Below, piece by piece: positions 24,397 through 33,041 of a stretch of 64,000 nt of DNA; within the stretch, counting starts at the first letter, position 1, and every line of letters starts with the position of its first letter. The stretch comes from Streptomyces sp. NBC_00448 (GTDB taxonomy: Bacteria > Actinomycetota > Actinomycetes > Streptomycetales > Streptomycetaceae): positions 6,689,501 to 6,753,500 of the forward strand of contig NZ_CP107913.1 of the NCBI RefSeq assembly GCF_036014115.1, given 5' to 3'. Under the pieces are notes generated by a model. The model was not told the DNA's origin. It did no database searches and saw nothing but the letters and a program-made list of their open reading frames with translations. The translations under genes were made by a program, and so were the position numbers.

Positions 24397-25067
24397 GGGC
24401 GGGGCTCCAGTTGGCGGGTGGACAGGAATTCGACGAGCGTGATCAGGGCACCCAGGCACGACTGCCGGTCCCGCGCGTCGCACGTGGTCAGCGGGGTGGC
24501 GTCGTCCAGGTCGAGGGCCTGGCGGACCTCGTCCAGCGGGTACTCCATCCCGTCGTCGAAGCGGTTTATCGCCACGGCGTACGGGGTGTCGTACTCCTCC
24601 AGCAGGTCCAGGACGTCGTGGCAGCGGTCCAGGTCCCGGGTGTCGACCAGCACCAGCGCGCCGAGCGCGCCGTCGGCCAGCCCCTCCCACAGCGGCTTGA
24701 ACCGCACCTGGCCGGGGGTGCCGAACAGGTAGAGCACCAGGCTCTCGTTGAGGTGCAGCCGGCCGAAGTCCATGGCCACGGTGGTGGTGGTCTTCTCCGG
24801 GGTGCCGCGCAGGTCGTCGACGCCGACGCTCGCCTCGGTCATGGGCTCGTCCATCCGCAGCACGAGCGGCGCGACGGTGCCCACCAAGGTGGTCTTGCCG
24901 ACCCCGAACGGCCCGGTGACCAGCAGCTTCGCCGAGCGGGTGATGGTGGAGGGGAGGTAGTCGAAGCCGAGCGGCTCGGCGGCGGAGTCGTCGTCGGAAC
25001 GGGCGGTCTCGCCGGACAGGCCCGTCATCTCGGACAGGCCGGCGTCAGGCGATGGAGCGGAGGCCAT
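24393..25067 (-). CDS. cvnD: Conservon small GTPase CvnD (conservon 2)
   Basis: The 224-residue Ras-like protein has G1 TGPFGVGKTT, the conserved EKTTTTVAMDFGRLHL, G3 LFGTPGQVRF and a G4-position AINRFD. Compared with conservon 1 CvnD it has about 30 extra acidic and Ser-rich N-terminal residues. The ATG at 25067 overlaps the cvnC stop by 23 bases, and its TGA overlaps the GTG of the CYP157-like gene by four. It is the switch component of the kinase-Roadblock-DUF742 complex. Confidence 0.93.
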   Translation of the reverse strand: MASAPSPDAGLSEMTGLSGETARSDDDSAAEPLGFDYLPSTITRSAKLLVTGPFGVGKTTLVGTVAPLVLRMDEPMTEASVGVDDLRGTPEKTTTTVAMDFGRLHLNESLVLYLFGTPGQVRFKPLWEGLADGALGALVLVDTRDLDRCHDVLDLLEEYDTPYAVAINRFDDGMEYPLDEVRQALDLDDATPLTTCDARDRQSCLGALITLVEFLSTRQLEPRP

Positions 25068-25395
25068 GCAGCACTTCCTTCAGCAGGTCGGTGGACGGCG
25101 CGTCGGCGCGGGTACGGCGGACCGGGGCCGCGAGGTGGCCGGAGTCGATCAGGCCGGAGACCAGAATCCTGACCACCGACGGCGGCAGTTCCAGCCCGGC
25201 GGCGATCTCCGCCACCGCCAGCACCCCGCCGCGGCACAGCAGGAACACCCGGCGGGCGTCCGGCTCCAGTCCTTGCACCGGGGCGGGCGCGGCGATCACC
25301 AGGGACTCCAGGCGTACGTCGCGGGAGGGGCGGCTGCGCCCGCCGGTGCGGACGTAGGGCCGGACCACATCCGGGTCACGCCGCGGGCCGCTCAC
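25045..25395 (-). CDS. cvnC: Conservon DUF742 protein CvnC (conservon 2)
   Basis: The 116-residue DUF742 protein has VRPYVRTGGR near the start, the helical SLVIAAPAP and RRVFLLCRGGVLAVAEIAAG segment, and the LLKEVLHGLRSIA tail. The GTG at 25395 overlaps the cvnB TGA by four bases, which sets the start; the open frame upstream to 25566 lies inside cvnB. Confidence 0.92.
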   Translation of the reverse strand: MSGPRRDPDVVRPYVRTGGRSRPSRDVRLESLVIAAPAPVQGLEPDARRVFLLCRGGVLAVAEIAAGLELPPSVVRILVSGLIDSGHLAAPVRRTRADAPSTDLLKEVLHGLRSIA

Positions 25396-25826
25396 CTCGC
25401 CCGACCGCCCTCGCCGACGGGTCGGCGCTCCCTGCTGACCAGCTCGTGGCCGACCCGCTGGGCCAGCGCGTTCATCCGCTCGCTGATCAGCCCGATGTCG
25501 CTGTCGAGTTCGGCGCAGACCGCCAGCAGCGAGTTCTCCGCGGCGGCCGAGGTCAGCCCGATCCACTGGTCGGTCTCGATCAGGTGCTGGCGCACCGAGT
25601 TGGGCTCACCCCGCCGCCCGGTGACCTCGGCCCAGGCCAGCCCGGCCGCCCGCAGCGCCGCCGTCACGGCCGCGAGCTTGTCGCCGGTGTCCTTGTCGAT
25701 GGTCTTGGTGTACGAGCTGAGCAGGCCGTCTGATGTCATGTGGACCGCGAACCGCACGCCCGGGCAATTGCCGAGGTGCTCGTCGAGCAGCCACCCCAGC
25801 GCATTGTCGTCGTGAGCTTTCAACAT
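25392..25826 (-). CDS. cvnB: Conservon Roadblock/LC7 protein CvnB (conservon 2)
   Basis: The 144-residue Roadblock/LC7 protein shows LGWLLDEHLGNCPGVRFAVHMTSDGLLSSYTK, IDKDTGDKLAAVTAALRAAGLAWAE and the LIETDQWIGLTSAAAENSLLAVCAE strand pair. The ATG at 25826 comes two bases after the kinase stop codon and was preferred over in-frame starts inside the kinase gene. It is shorter at the N-terminus than its conservon 1 counterpart. Confidence 0.92.
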   Translation of the reverse strand: MLKAHDDNALGWLLDEHLGNCPGVRFAVHMTSDGLLSSYTKTIDKDTGDKLAAVTAALRAAGLAWAEVTGRRGEPNSVRQHLIETDQWIGLTSAAAENSLLAVCAELDSDIGLISERMNALAQRVGHELVSRERRPVGEGGRAR

Positions 25827-25828
25827 GG

Positions 25829-27466
25829 TCAGGAATCGCCCTTCGAAGTGGCCGACGTGTTCTCCGACGTGCCCTGCCGGTCGGTGCCCCAGGGGTGGTC
25901 CGGCAGGGCCTCCCGCGGACCCTCGTCCGGGTCCGGCCGGCTCCCCGCCGAGGAGGAGGCCGCTGAAGGTGCCTGCTCCGACAGCGCCCGGCCCCGGCGG
26001 GACCCGTCGGCCCACGCGGCGGCGATGTCCGGCCGGCCCGGCCGGGTCTCGGCCACCGGCGCGGCGGGTGCGGCGGGCGCGGGTGCCGGCTGCGGCCGGC
26101 GCCGGCGTCGGGTCAACCCGCTCGCGGTGGTCGCCGGTTGGGCGCCGAGCGACCCGTCGTGACGGCTGTCGGAGCCGTACGAGGGTCCCGCCGCGTACGG
26201 CTGCGGGTCGTGGGCGGCCTGCACCGGCTGCGGGCTCGGCGCGGGCTGCGCGTGCTGCCCCGGGTGACCGGAGTGCGCCTGCGGCCCGTTCGGGTGGCCC
26301 TGCGCCGGGAGGTACGGCTGATCGGCGCCGAGGCCCGCGCGGTGGCCGGCCGGCTGCTCGGCCGGCAGCGTGGTCAGCAGCGCGGCGGGCACGAACACCA
26401 GCGCCCGGGTGCCGCCGAACAGGTTGGGCGCTTCGAGGTCGATCCGGAAGCCGTAGCGCGCCGAGAGCTGGGCCGCGACGCGGAAGCCGGTCTGCGGGTA
26501 CGCGCCGAGCGCGTGGATGTCCAGCGACTGCTTGCCGCTGAGGATCTCCCGGGCCCGCTCCAGCTGTTCGGTGCTCATCTGCAGCCCGGCGTCGTCCACG
26601 ACCACCGTCACGCCGTTGTGCCCGGTACGGAAGGACACCTCCGCGTAGGAGGTCGGCGGCGCGTAGCGGACGGCGTTGTCGAGCAGGATCGCCAGGGTGT
26701 GCACCAGCGCCTCGACCGCGCGCGGCACCACCGCCTGGTCCAGCTCCTGTGCCCGCACCCGCTCGTAGTTCTGGATACGGCCCATCGCGGCCCGGGCGAT
26801 GTCGGTGAACTCGGTGGCCGGCAGCCGGCGGCCGAGGGTGCCGCCGGACAGCACCATGTAGCCCTGGGCGATACGGAGCATCTGCTGGGCGGTGTGGTCG
26901 ATCTCCATCAGCGTCTCGTACGCGTCGTCGCCGTGGTGCCGGCGCACCCCCACGCTGACCTCCTCGGCGAGTTCGGCACCGAGGCTCACCAGGGCCGAGG
27001 CGAAGGTCAGTACGGCCGCGCGGGTGGCGTCGCGGGCGTCCTCGTGGGCCTTCTCGACCCGCAACTCCGCGGCGTCCTGCGCGTCGCGCCGGGTCTGCCG
27101 GACCAACGCGGTGTGCTGGGAGACCAGTTCCTCGATGCGCTGCGCCGCCAGGGTGCCGGCCAGCGGCTGCGGCAGCACGAACTCGACCTCGCGGTTCTCG
27201 CCGGGTTCCAGCGCCGCAGCGGTGGCCTCGGCCAGGCCGGCCGACGCCAGGTAGCCCAGCGCGTCGTCCAACGCCCTTTGCTGGTCGGCGAGTTGGTGTA
27301 CCCGCTCCTGCTCGGCCAGGACCGTGGCATGGCTTTGTGCGTGCTGCTGCTCGGCCTGCCGCTGCCGGGTGCGGGCGATACGGCGGAACCGCAGAGCCGC
27401 ACCGCCGGCGGCCAGCGCGAGGGCCAACAGCAGCGCAGCTGCCGCCTCCTGTATCAAAGTGGTCAT
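25829..27466 (-). CDS. cvnA: Conservon sensor kinase CvnA (conservon 2)
   Basis: The 545-residue kinase has one N-terminal membrane helix (EAAAALLLALALAAGGAALRF) and no large external domain, unlike conservon 1 CvnA. A long coiled-coil-like Gln/Ala/Arg-rich segment follows, then the HATPase domain with N-box ILLDNAVRYAPP and G-box VDDAGLQMS. The last 180 residues are Pro/Gln/His-rich and disordered. It heads a six-gene operon (A-B-C-D plus two P450s), the layout of S. coelicolor cvn9- and cvn10-type conservons. A cytoplasmic or membrane-proximal signal is more likely than an external ligand. Confidence 0.92.
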   Translation of the reverse strand: MTTLIQEAAAALLLALALAAGGAALRFRRIARTRQRQAEQQHAQSHATVLAEQERVHQLADQQRALDDALGYLASAGLAEATAAALEPGENREVEFVLPQPLAGTLAAQRIEELVSQHTALVRQTRRDAQDAAELRVEKAHEDARDATRAAVLTFASALVSLGAELAEEVSVGVRRHHGDDAYETLMEIDHTAQQMLRIAQGYMVLSGGTLGRRLPATEFTDIARAAMGRIQNYERVRAQELDQAVVPRAVEALVHTLAILLDNAVRYAPPTSYAEVSFRTGHNGVTVVVDDAGLQMSTEQLERAREILSGKQSLDIHALGAYPQTGFRVAAQLSARYGFRIDLEAPNLFGGTRALVFVPAALLTTLPAEQPAGHRAGLGADQPYLPAQGHPNGPQAHSGHPGQHAQPAPSPQPVQAAHDPQPYAAGPSYGSDSRHDGSLGAQPATTASGLTRRRRRPQPAPAPAAPAAPVAETRPGRPDIAAAWADGSRRGRALSEQAPSAASSSAGSRPDPDEGPREALPDHPWGTDRQGTSENTSATSKGDS

Positions 27467-29093
27467 CAGATCCTCAGGAATCTGGACGCGGCGGGGCGCC
27501 CGTCCGGGGTTGGCGGTGTCTGGAGACGCTGACAGTCGATGACGGCGGCGGGCCCGCGGACAACCGCCCCCGGGCGGGACGCGGCCACCGGGCCGGGTGC
27601 CTGCGGAGGCTGCGGCTGACGGCCGTGGTCACTTGCCTGTCCTCACCGTCGGGGGTGCGGCGGCTCGCTGGATCACGCCGGCCGGCGACCGGAACGAGCG
27701 GGCGTGGGTGGTGTCCTGATCGCCCGGCCGAACGGTCGCGCGGTGCGAGTGGTTCGGGGCGCCGTACTGGATTCGATTGTGCCTGGCCATTGCGGAACGG
27801 CCTTGGTGCGGCCACTTTGCGATCATATACAGGCGGCCGTTCCGCGCCAAGCCGCTGCATTTGCCCGCCGCCCATATGTGCGGAAGAAGGCGGCGAATTC
27901 GGGCGAGTCGCTCGATCAGACAACCGAATTTTCCACCCCTTCGAGGGTTGTGGCAGTCGCGGCCGCAGTGGAGTCCGCGGTGGAGTCCACGGGGTGGGCG
28001 CGATGGTGGGCGCACCGGTCCCCGGGCCGGCGTCGCGGGCGATCGCGGTCAGGTACGGAGAGGGAGCCTACCGTTACGTAGGCCGGAAGGAGTTGGAGTC
28101 GCGAATGCCGACCGCGAACGGGTGGCGCGTGCGACGATCTGCCGGCGCCGGCTTGACGGCGGCGGCCCGGTTTCCCTCCGGCGGCGCGAAGGCGACCGGG
28201 CGCGGCTGCCCCTGCCGCCGTCCCGCGGGGACCGGTCGATCGGCCTCCGCTTCACCGGCGGGCGGGGGTTCGGCGGGCTTTTCGCCCTGGTCCGGGCGCG
28301 GTCCGGGCGTGGATCTCGGCGGCGTCAGCCCATCATGACTTCATATCAACACCGTTTGGATGAACCGGAGTTGACGTTCCGTCCGATCTCAGGGGAGAGC
28401 CTGGCATTCGCGCTCGCCGTCTCGACGGCGTCCGGTGCGGGCTGTCCTGGGCGCCGCCGCGCTGGTCACCGCGGTACAAGTCGGCCGCCCCGGCCCGGGT
28501 TTCCCGCGAGCCGCGGACTTCACCGCCGACTTCCCCCGCGTTCCGTGCCGCGTACGGTGCCGCGCGGTCGGAATTGCGGGCGCCGGCAATGGTGGGGCGC
28601 CCGCCGGGCGGCCGCCCGGGTCCCCGTCCGCGGTGCGGGCGTCGCCCGTACGACCGGCGGGCGCCCGCCGGGGACGCGCCCGCCGCGCGGCGGGTCCCGT
28701 GGCGGTCGTACGGGCCGTACGACCCGCGCTTGCTCCCTTTCGGCACGGTGCGCTTTTCCTTTGGCCCCGCCCCGTCCGGCTCAATCCGCGAGCGCGGCTT
28801 CGGGCGGACGGAACGCGGCCGGACATCCGGGATTCGGTTCCCGGAAGGCGTATTCGGCTGGCGCATTCGCCCGCCTCATTCGGCTGCCGTATGCGCCCAC
28901 CGCGAAATTCGTCCGGGCGATTCCCTGGCGGCCGACCCGAGGCGCCGGAATTCCCGCACCGCGCAGCCGACTTCGGCAGCGGAAATCCGCGGAAAAGGGT
29001 GCGCCCGGCGGCGGGCGTGCCCGAACAGCCGCAGGGAGGGGGCCATCGGGGCGGCCCCGAACCGCCCGCGCGGCCACCCCCGGGCGGGCCCTA
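27467..29093. other. Long region without a convincing gene
   Basis: About 1.6 kb lies upstream of conservon 2. The part next to cvnA (27700-27960) is AT-richer (GATCATATACAGG, GAATTCGGG) and is the likely promoter area. Frames further on encode Arg/Pro/Gly-rich peptides with no family resemblance. Around 28760-29000, words such as CATTCG, ATTCGGCT and TTCCCGG recur, giving an unusual base pattern. Only the small frame at 28105-28338 has a good ribosome site. Confidence 0.6.
28105..28338 (+). CDS. Possible small unknown protein
   Basis: This 77-residue frame starts MPTANGWRVRRSAGAG and follows GGAAGGAG plus a second GGAG, a better ribosome site than its neighbours have. The composition is Gly/Pro/Arg/Ser-rich with three Cys-containing turns, and no family is recognised. 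It may be chance coding in GC-rich spacer DNA. Confidence 0.2.
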   Translation: MPTANGWRVRRSAGAGLTAAARFPSGGAKATGRGCPCRRPAGTGRSASASPAGGGSAGFSPWSGRGPGVDLGGVSPS

Positions 29094-29351
29094 GGCCGTG
29101 TTTTGGAAGTCCCGCCTGCCCCGTGGCGCCTGGTACGCGCGCTCTCCCCCTGCCTTCGGCGGGTGGGAGTGCCTCCGGCGAAGCCAGGGGGAGTGCCCCC
29201 AGCGTTGTCGGGCTTGTCCGAGTAGGCCCACTACGAGGGCAATCCTCCGCCTTGCGATCTGGGGGCACCCCCACGCCGAAGGCTGTGGGGGAGCACCAGA
29301 CGCCACGGGCCCCGCCCTTCGGGCGAACGGCGCTACTTCCACAACACGGCC
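29094..29351. mobile_element. MITE-like element, 258 bp with 17-bp terminal inverted repeats
   Basis: Left end GGCCGTGTTTTGGAAGT (29094-29110) and right end ACTTCCACAACACGGCC (29335-29351) are inverted repeats matching at 16 of 17 positions. The interior has no transposase frame but is rich in hairpins: CTCCCCCTG (29144-29152) pairs with CAGGGGGAG (29185-29193), and GGGGGCACCCCC lies near 29260. It fits a non-autonomous insertion element. The right end overlaps the last codons of the LPG-synthase-like gene. No clear target-site duplication was seen. Confidence 0.7.
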
Positions 29352-31762
29352 CAGCGGGAAGCCCGGGCGGTTCGTGCGGCGGCGAGGCGCAGGCCCTCGG
29401 TGTAGGCCGCGGCGGCGATCACCCGGGGGAGTTCGGCGCGCCGCTCGTACAGCAGGTGCCGGGTCGCCCAGCGCGGCCGGTACGCCGCGTACGCCTGCTC
29501 GCCGTCGGACGGCGCGAGGTTGAGCGAGACGCGGACCACGTCCGCCACCGGTTCGGCGCCGGTGTGCGCCCGCAGCAGCACCTCGGTGAGGACGAGATCG
29601 ACCGGGCCGTGCCCCGACTCCTGGTCGTGCCGCAGCAGCGCCAGCGTCAGCCCGTCCTCGCCCCACGGCACGAACGCCAGTAGCGCGCAGGTCCGGTCGT
29701 GCCGGTCGCGGCACTCCGCGATCACGCAGCCCGGGTCGGCCGGGTCGCCGAGCCGCCCCAGCTGCACCCCGCCGGCCGCCCGGCCGTGCCGCCGCCACGC
29801 GTCGGCGAGCTGCCGCAGCCGTACCCACTCCTCCTCGGCCACCTCCCGCTCGCGGCGCACCACCACCGTGTAGCCGGCGCCCTCCATCGCCTGCCGCAGC
29901 CGGGCCGGCTCGGCCGGCAGCGCGCCGACCTCGACCACCGGCTCCACGCCCGAGTCCAGGCCGTGCAGCCCGGCCGCGGTGTAGACGCCCGCGGCGCTGT
30001 CGCCCGCGTGCGCGACGGCCGCGACCCAGGCGTGCCGGCGGGCGGTGTCCAGCCAGTGCGCGACCGCCGCCGGCCATGCGGCCGGCGGGCCCACCGGATC
30101 GCCGGCCGCGAGCGTCACGCCGTTCACCACCCGGTGCACGATCGCGGCCCGCCGGTCCGGCGCCCAGCACACCGCGCGGTCCCGGCGCAGCGCGAAGTAC
30201 CCGAAGGAGTCCCGGCCGCCGTCCGCCCGCAGCAGCGCCCGCAACCGCCGCTCGTCCGCGGGCAGCAGCCGGTCCCGGCCGCGCGGCGCACGCAGGAACG
30301 CCAGCACCACGAGCAGCAGCAGCGCGACGCTGATCAGGTTGATCAGCAGGTCCGCCCACCACGGCACCCTGATTCCGGGGTGGTCGAAGATCGCCGACAG
30401 CGTCAGCGTCCGTACCGCCGCGTACCGGGCGCTGGGGCCCCAACGCGACGGCGGGTCCTGGTCGGTGGCCTGGACCAGCAGGGTGCCGGCGCCCACCGCG
30501 ACCGCCGCCCCCACCACCAGGCTGAGCAGGCCCACGGCGATGTTGCGCCGCTCGCCGCGCACGTTGAAGGCGGTGCGCGACACCAGCAGCGCGCCCAGCA
30601 GCAGCAACGTCAGGGCGATCGCCAGCCAGTTGGCGGCGTGCCGGTGCGCCCCCGGCGCCGCCGCGACGGTGATCGCGATCGCCACGGTGTACGCGGCGGT
30701 CGCCACCGTGGTGAGCAGCCACGCCGCCCGCTTGCGCCGGCGCAGGCTCACCGACAGCACGAACGCCAGCGCGGCGCCGGTGAATCCCGGACTGACCAGG
30801 AACGCGGAGACGTGACCGCCGCCGCTCGCGGCCCGCACCCGGTCGCGCAGCGGGCCGACCAGTCCGCTGACGACGTCCACCGCGGCCGCCAGCCGCAAGT
30901 ACCACACGGCGATCACCGCGCCCGGCCCGCGCAGCGGCCCCAGCACCCGGCCCAGCAGCAACTCCAGCCGCGAGGGCGGCACCTCCACGACCGTCGGCAC
31001 CGCCGACGCCCGCTTCGCCAGCGACACCGGGGTGGGTGCCCCGGCGACCGCGTCCATCACCGCGGTCTTCGCGGCCATCACCCGCCGCCGCGCGCCCTCC
31101 TCGCGCCGTTCGGCCCGCGCCATCCGGCGTGGCCGCGCGGTGTAGCGCCAGCGCGCCCACGGGCTGTGCGGCCGGGCCAGCCGCAGCGCGCCCACCACCG
31201 CGAGCACCGGCACCATCACGCCCAGCAGCCCGGTCCACACCTTGCCCTTGAGCAGGCACAGCACCACGAACCCGAGCAGCACCGCGGCCACCGCGTACGA
31301 CCCGTACGACCCCCCGCCGACGTACCCGCCGAGCGGGGCCTCGCCCGCCACCAGCAGCCCGATCACCGCGACGGAGAGGATCACCGCGTCGACCGACCGC
31401 CGGCCCTCCTCCTTCCAGTACACGTCCTCCAGGTGCAGCACGAGCGCGAACTCGTCCAGCACCAGCCCGCAGCCCATGCCGAAGACCACCGCGAGGATGT
31501 CGTGCGCCACCGGCCCGCCGCTGATCCCGAACGCGCCCACCCCGCCGACGATCATCATCACCTGGCCGAAGACCACGTGGTGGATGTGCATCCCGCCCGG
31601 CTGCACGTTCCCCGGCCACCACGACACCTGCCGCCGGATCATCCGGGTGCTGAACCGGATGAAGAGGAAGGAGCAGACCAGCCCGGCCAGCAGCAGGAAG
31701 AGCTGCTCGCGCCCGGCGCCCGAGGTCTGCATGCCGTGCGTGCCGCCCAACCAGTGCCTCAT
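29333..31762 (-). CDS. Polytopic membrane protein with C-terminal phosphatidylglycerol lysyltransferase (DUF2156) domain
   Basis: The 809-residue protein has three parts. The N-terminal integral-membrane part contains GGMHIHHVVFGQVMMIVGGVGAFG and about seven helices. A second set of helices runs from about residue 310 to 500. The last 300 residues form a GNAT-like DUF2156 domain as in MprF/LysX (GRDSFGYFALRRDRAVCWAPD, then LTLALLRHDQES). This predicts transfer of an aminoacyl group to phosphatidylglycerol. The ATG at 31762 was chosen because the longer frame to 31885 runs through a terminator hairpin. The final residues AVLWK and the stop lie in the MITE-like element's right end. Confidence 0.85.
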   Translation of the reverse strand: MRHWLGGTHGMQTSGAGREQLFLLLAGLVCSFLFIRFSTRMIRRQVSWWPGNVQPGGMHIHHVVFGQVMMIVGGVGAFGISGGPVAHDILAVVFGMGCGLVLDEFALVLHLEDVYWKEEGRRSVDAVILSVAVIGLLVAGEAPLGGYVGGGSYGSYAVAAVLLGFVVLCLLKGKVWTGLLGVMVPVLAVVGALRLARPHSPWARWRYTARPRRMARAERREEGARRRVMAAKTAVMDAVAGAPTPVSLAKRASAVPTVVEVPPSRLELLLGRVLGPLRGPGAVIAVWYLRLAAAVDVVSGLVGPLRDRVRAASGGGHVSAFLVSPGFTGAALAFVLSVSLRRRKRAAWLLTTVATAAYTVAIAITVAAAPGAHRHAANWLAIALTLLLLGALLVSRTAFNVRGERRNIAVGLLSLVVGAAVAVGAGTLLVQATDQDPPSRWGPSARYAAVRTLTLSAIFDHPGIRVPWWADLLINLISVALLLLVVLAFLRAPRGRDRLLPADERRLRALLRADGGRDSFGYFALRRDRAVCWAPDRRAAIVHRVVNGVTLAAGDPVGPPAAWPAAVAHWLDTARRHAWVAAVAHAGDSAAGVYTAAGLHGLDSGVEPVVEVGALPAEPARLRQAMEGAGYTVVVRREREVAEEEWVRLRQLADAWRRHGRAAGGVQLGRLGDPADPGCVIAECRDRHDRTCALLAFVPWGEDGLTLALLRHDQESGHGPVDLVLTEVLLRAHTGAEPVADVVRVSLNLAPSDGEQAYAAYRPRWATRHLLYERRAELPRVIAAAAYTEGLRLAAARTARASRWAVLWK

Positions 31763-31865
31763 GGGCCAAGCGTGCTGGCCGCGCGCCCCGACGCCGACCG
31801 GGACGCGCGGAACGGGTGGCGGGCTTGGCGCAGATGGGGGCATGCCGGGCGATGAGCACACGACT

Positions 31866-31894
31866 GAGCCCCGCATCGTGACCATGCGGGGCTC
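31866..31894. terminator. Hairpin between sigB-type gene and LPG-synthase-like gene
   Basis: A perfect 11-bp stem, GAGCCCCGCAT (31866-31876) with its complement (31884-31894), has a seven-base loop. It lies 129 bp after the sigma factor stop and about 100 bp before the LPG-synthase start, so it likely ends the sigma transcript. Confidence 0.65.
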
Positions 31895-32022
31895 GGAGTC
31901 GGAACGGCGCTCAGCGCGTGCCGCGGATCGGTGTGCGGCGGGCGGGCCCGGGGTGGATCGGCACCTGGTCGAGGTGCGTGGGGCGGCTCACCCGGTGGCG
32001 CGGGGTTGCTGCGTGGGGCGGC

Positions 32023-32943
32023 TCACCGCTCGGTGAGCATCCCGTTGCGCAGCTTGGTGAGGGTGCGCGACAGCAGCCGGGAGACGTGCATCTGCGAGCA
32101 GCCCAGCTCGGCGCCGATCTCGGCCTGCGTCATCTCGTCGGCGAAGCGCATCCGCAGGATGCTCCGCTCGCGGTCGTCGAGCCGACCCAGCAGCGGGGCG
32201 AGGGCGTGGAAGTCCTCGACCAGTTCCATCGCCGGGTCGCAGGCGCCGATCGACTCGGCGTACGGCCGGCTGCTGTCGGAACCGCCCTCCTCGTCGCCGG
32301 CGGGCAGGTCGAGCGAGCCGGCGGTGTAGCCGTTCGACGCGACCAGGCCCTCGATGACGTCCTCCTCGCCGATCTCCAGGTAGGCGGCCAGCTCGGCGAC
32401 GGACGGCTTGGCGTCCAGCACCGCGGTGAGGTGGTCGCGGGCCTTGGCCAGCTCGACCCGCAGCTCCTGGAGCCGGCGCGGCACGTGCACGGCCCAGCTG
32501 GTGTCGCGGAAGAACCGCTTCATCTCGCCCACGATGTACGGCACGGCGAAGGTGGTGAACTCCACCTCGCGGCTCAGGTCGAACCGGTCGATCGCCTTGA
32601 TCAGGCCGATCGTGCCGACCTGGAGGATGTCCTCCATCTCCTCCGGGCCGCGGCTGCGGAACCGGCGGGCGCTGAAGTGCACCAGCGACATGTTCATCTC
32701 GATGAGGGTGTTCCGCGCGTAGCTGTACTCGCGGGTGCCCTCCTCAAGGGTCTGCAGCCGGTCGAAGAAGAGCTTCGACAGCGCCCGCGCGTCCTTGGGG
32801 GCGACCTTGCCGGCCTCCTCGATCCAGGGCAGTTCACCGACCGACCCTGCGTGCACGCCTGACTGGGGGGCACCGGGAGAGGTAGCGGAACCCGTCGCGG
32901 CAGGCTGGACGGATGCTTCTGCGGTCTGCGTGGCCACCGTCAT
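32023..32943 (-). CDS. SigB/SigF-family (group 3 stress/development) RNA polymerase sigma factor
   Basis: The 306-residue sigma factor has region 2 with RNTLIEMNMSLVHFSARRFRSRG, DILQVGTIGLIKAIDRFDLS and EFTTFAVPYIVGEMKRFFRD. Region 3 follows (VHVPRRLQELRVELAKARDHL), then region 4 with LLGRLDDRERSILRMRF and the recognition helix TQAEIGAELGCSQMHVSRLLSRTL. This is the SigB/SigF type controlled by anti-sigma RsbW-like kinases and anti-anti-sigma proteins; none is adjacent, so control must come from elsewhere. The ATG at 32943 follows GAGGATGATGAC; upstream in-frame starts lack ribosome sites. It is 98 bp downstream of the DUF4132 gene on the same strand. Confidence 0.93.
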   Translation of the reverse strand: MTVATQTAEASVQPAATGSATSPGAPQSGVHAGSVGELPWIEEAGKVAPKDARALSKLFFDRLQTLEEGTREYSYARNTLIEMNMSLVHFSARRFRSRGPEEMEDILQVGTIGLIKAIDRFDLSREVEFTTFAVPYIVGEMKRFFRDTSWAVHVPRRLQELRVELAKARDHLTAVLDAKPSVAELAAYLEIGEEDVIEGLVASNGYTAGSLDLPAGDEEGGSDSSRPYAESIGACDPAMELVEDFHALAPLLGRLDDRERSILRMRFADEMTQAEIGAELGCSQMHVSRLLSRTLTKLRNGMLTER

Positions 32944-33041
32944 GTCATCATCCTCAGTCGTCGGAACTGCTCTTCGGCCTCTTACCCCCGACCTCCCCCC
33001 ACACTCCCACTTCTTCAGAACTGTTTCCACGCGGCATTCTT

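Noticed and set aside
27777..29225. Plus-strand 482-codon frame in the gap upstream of conservon 2
   Set aside because: Arg/Pro-rich with no motif, runs into the MITE-like element, and has no ribosome site.
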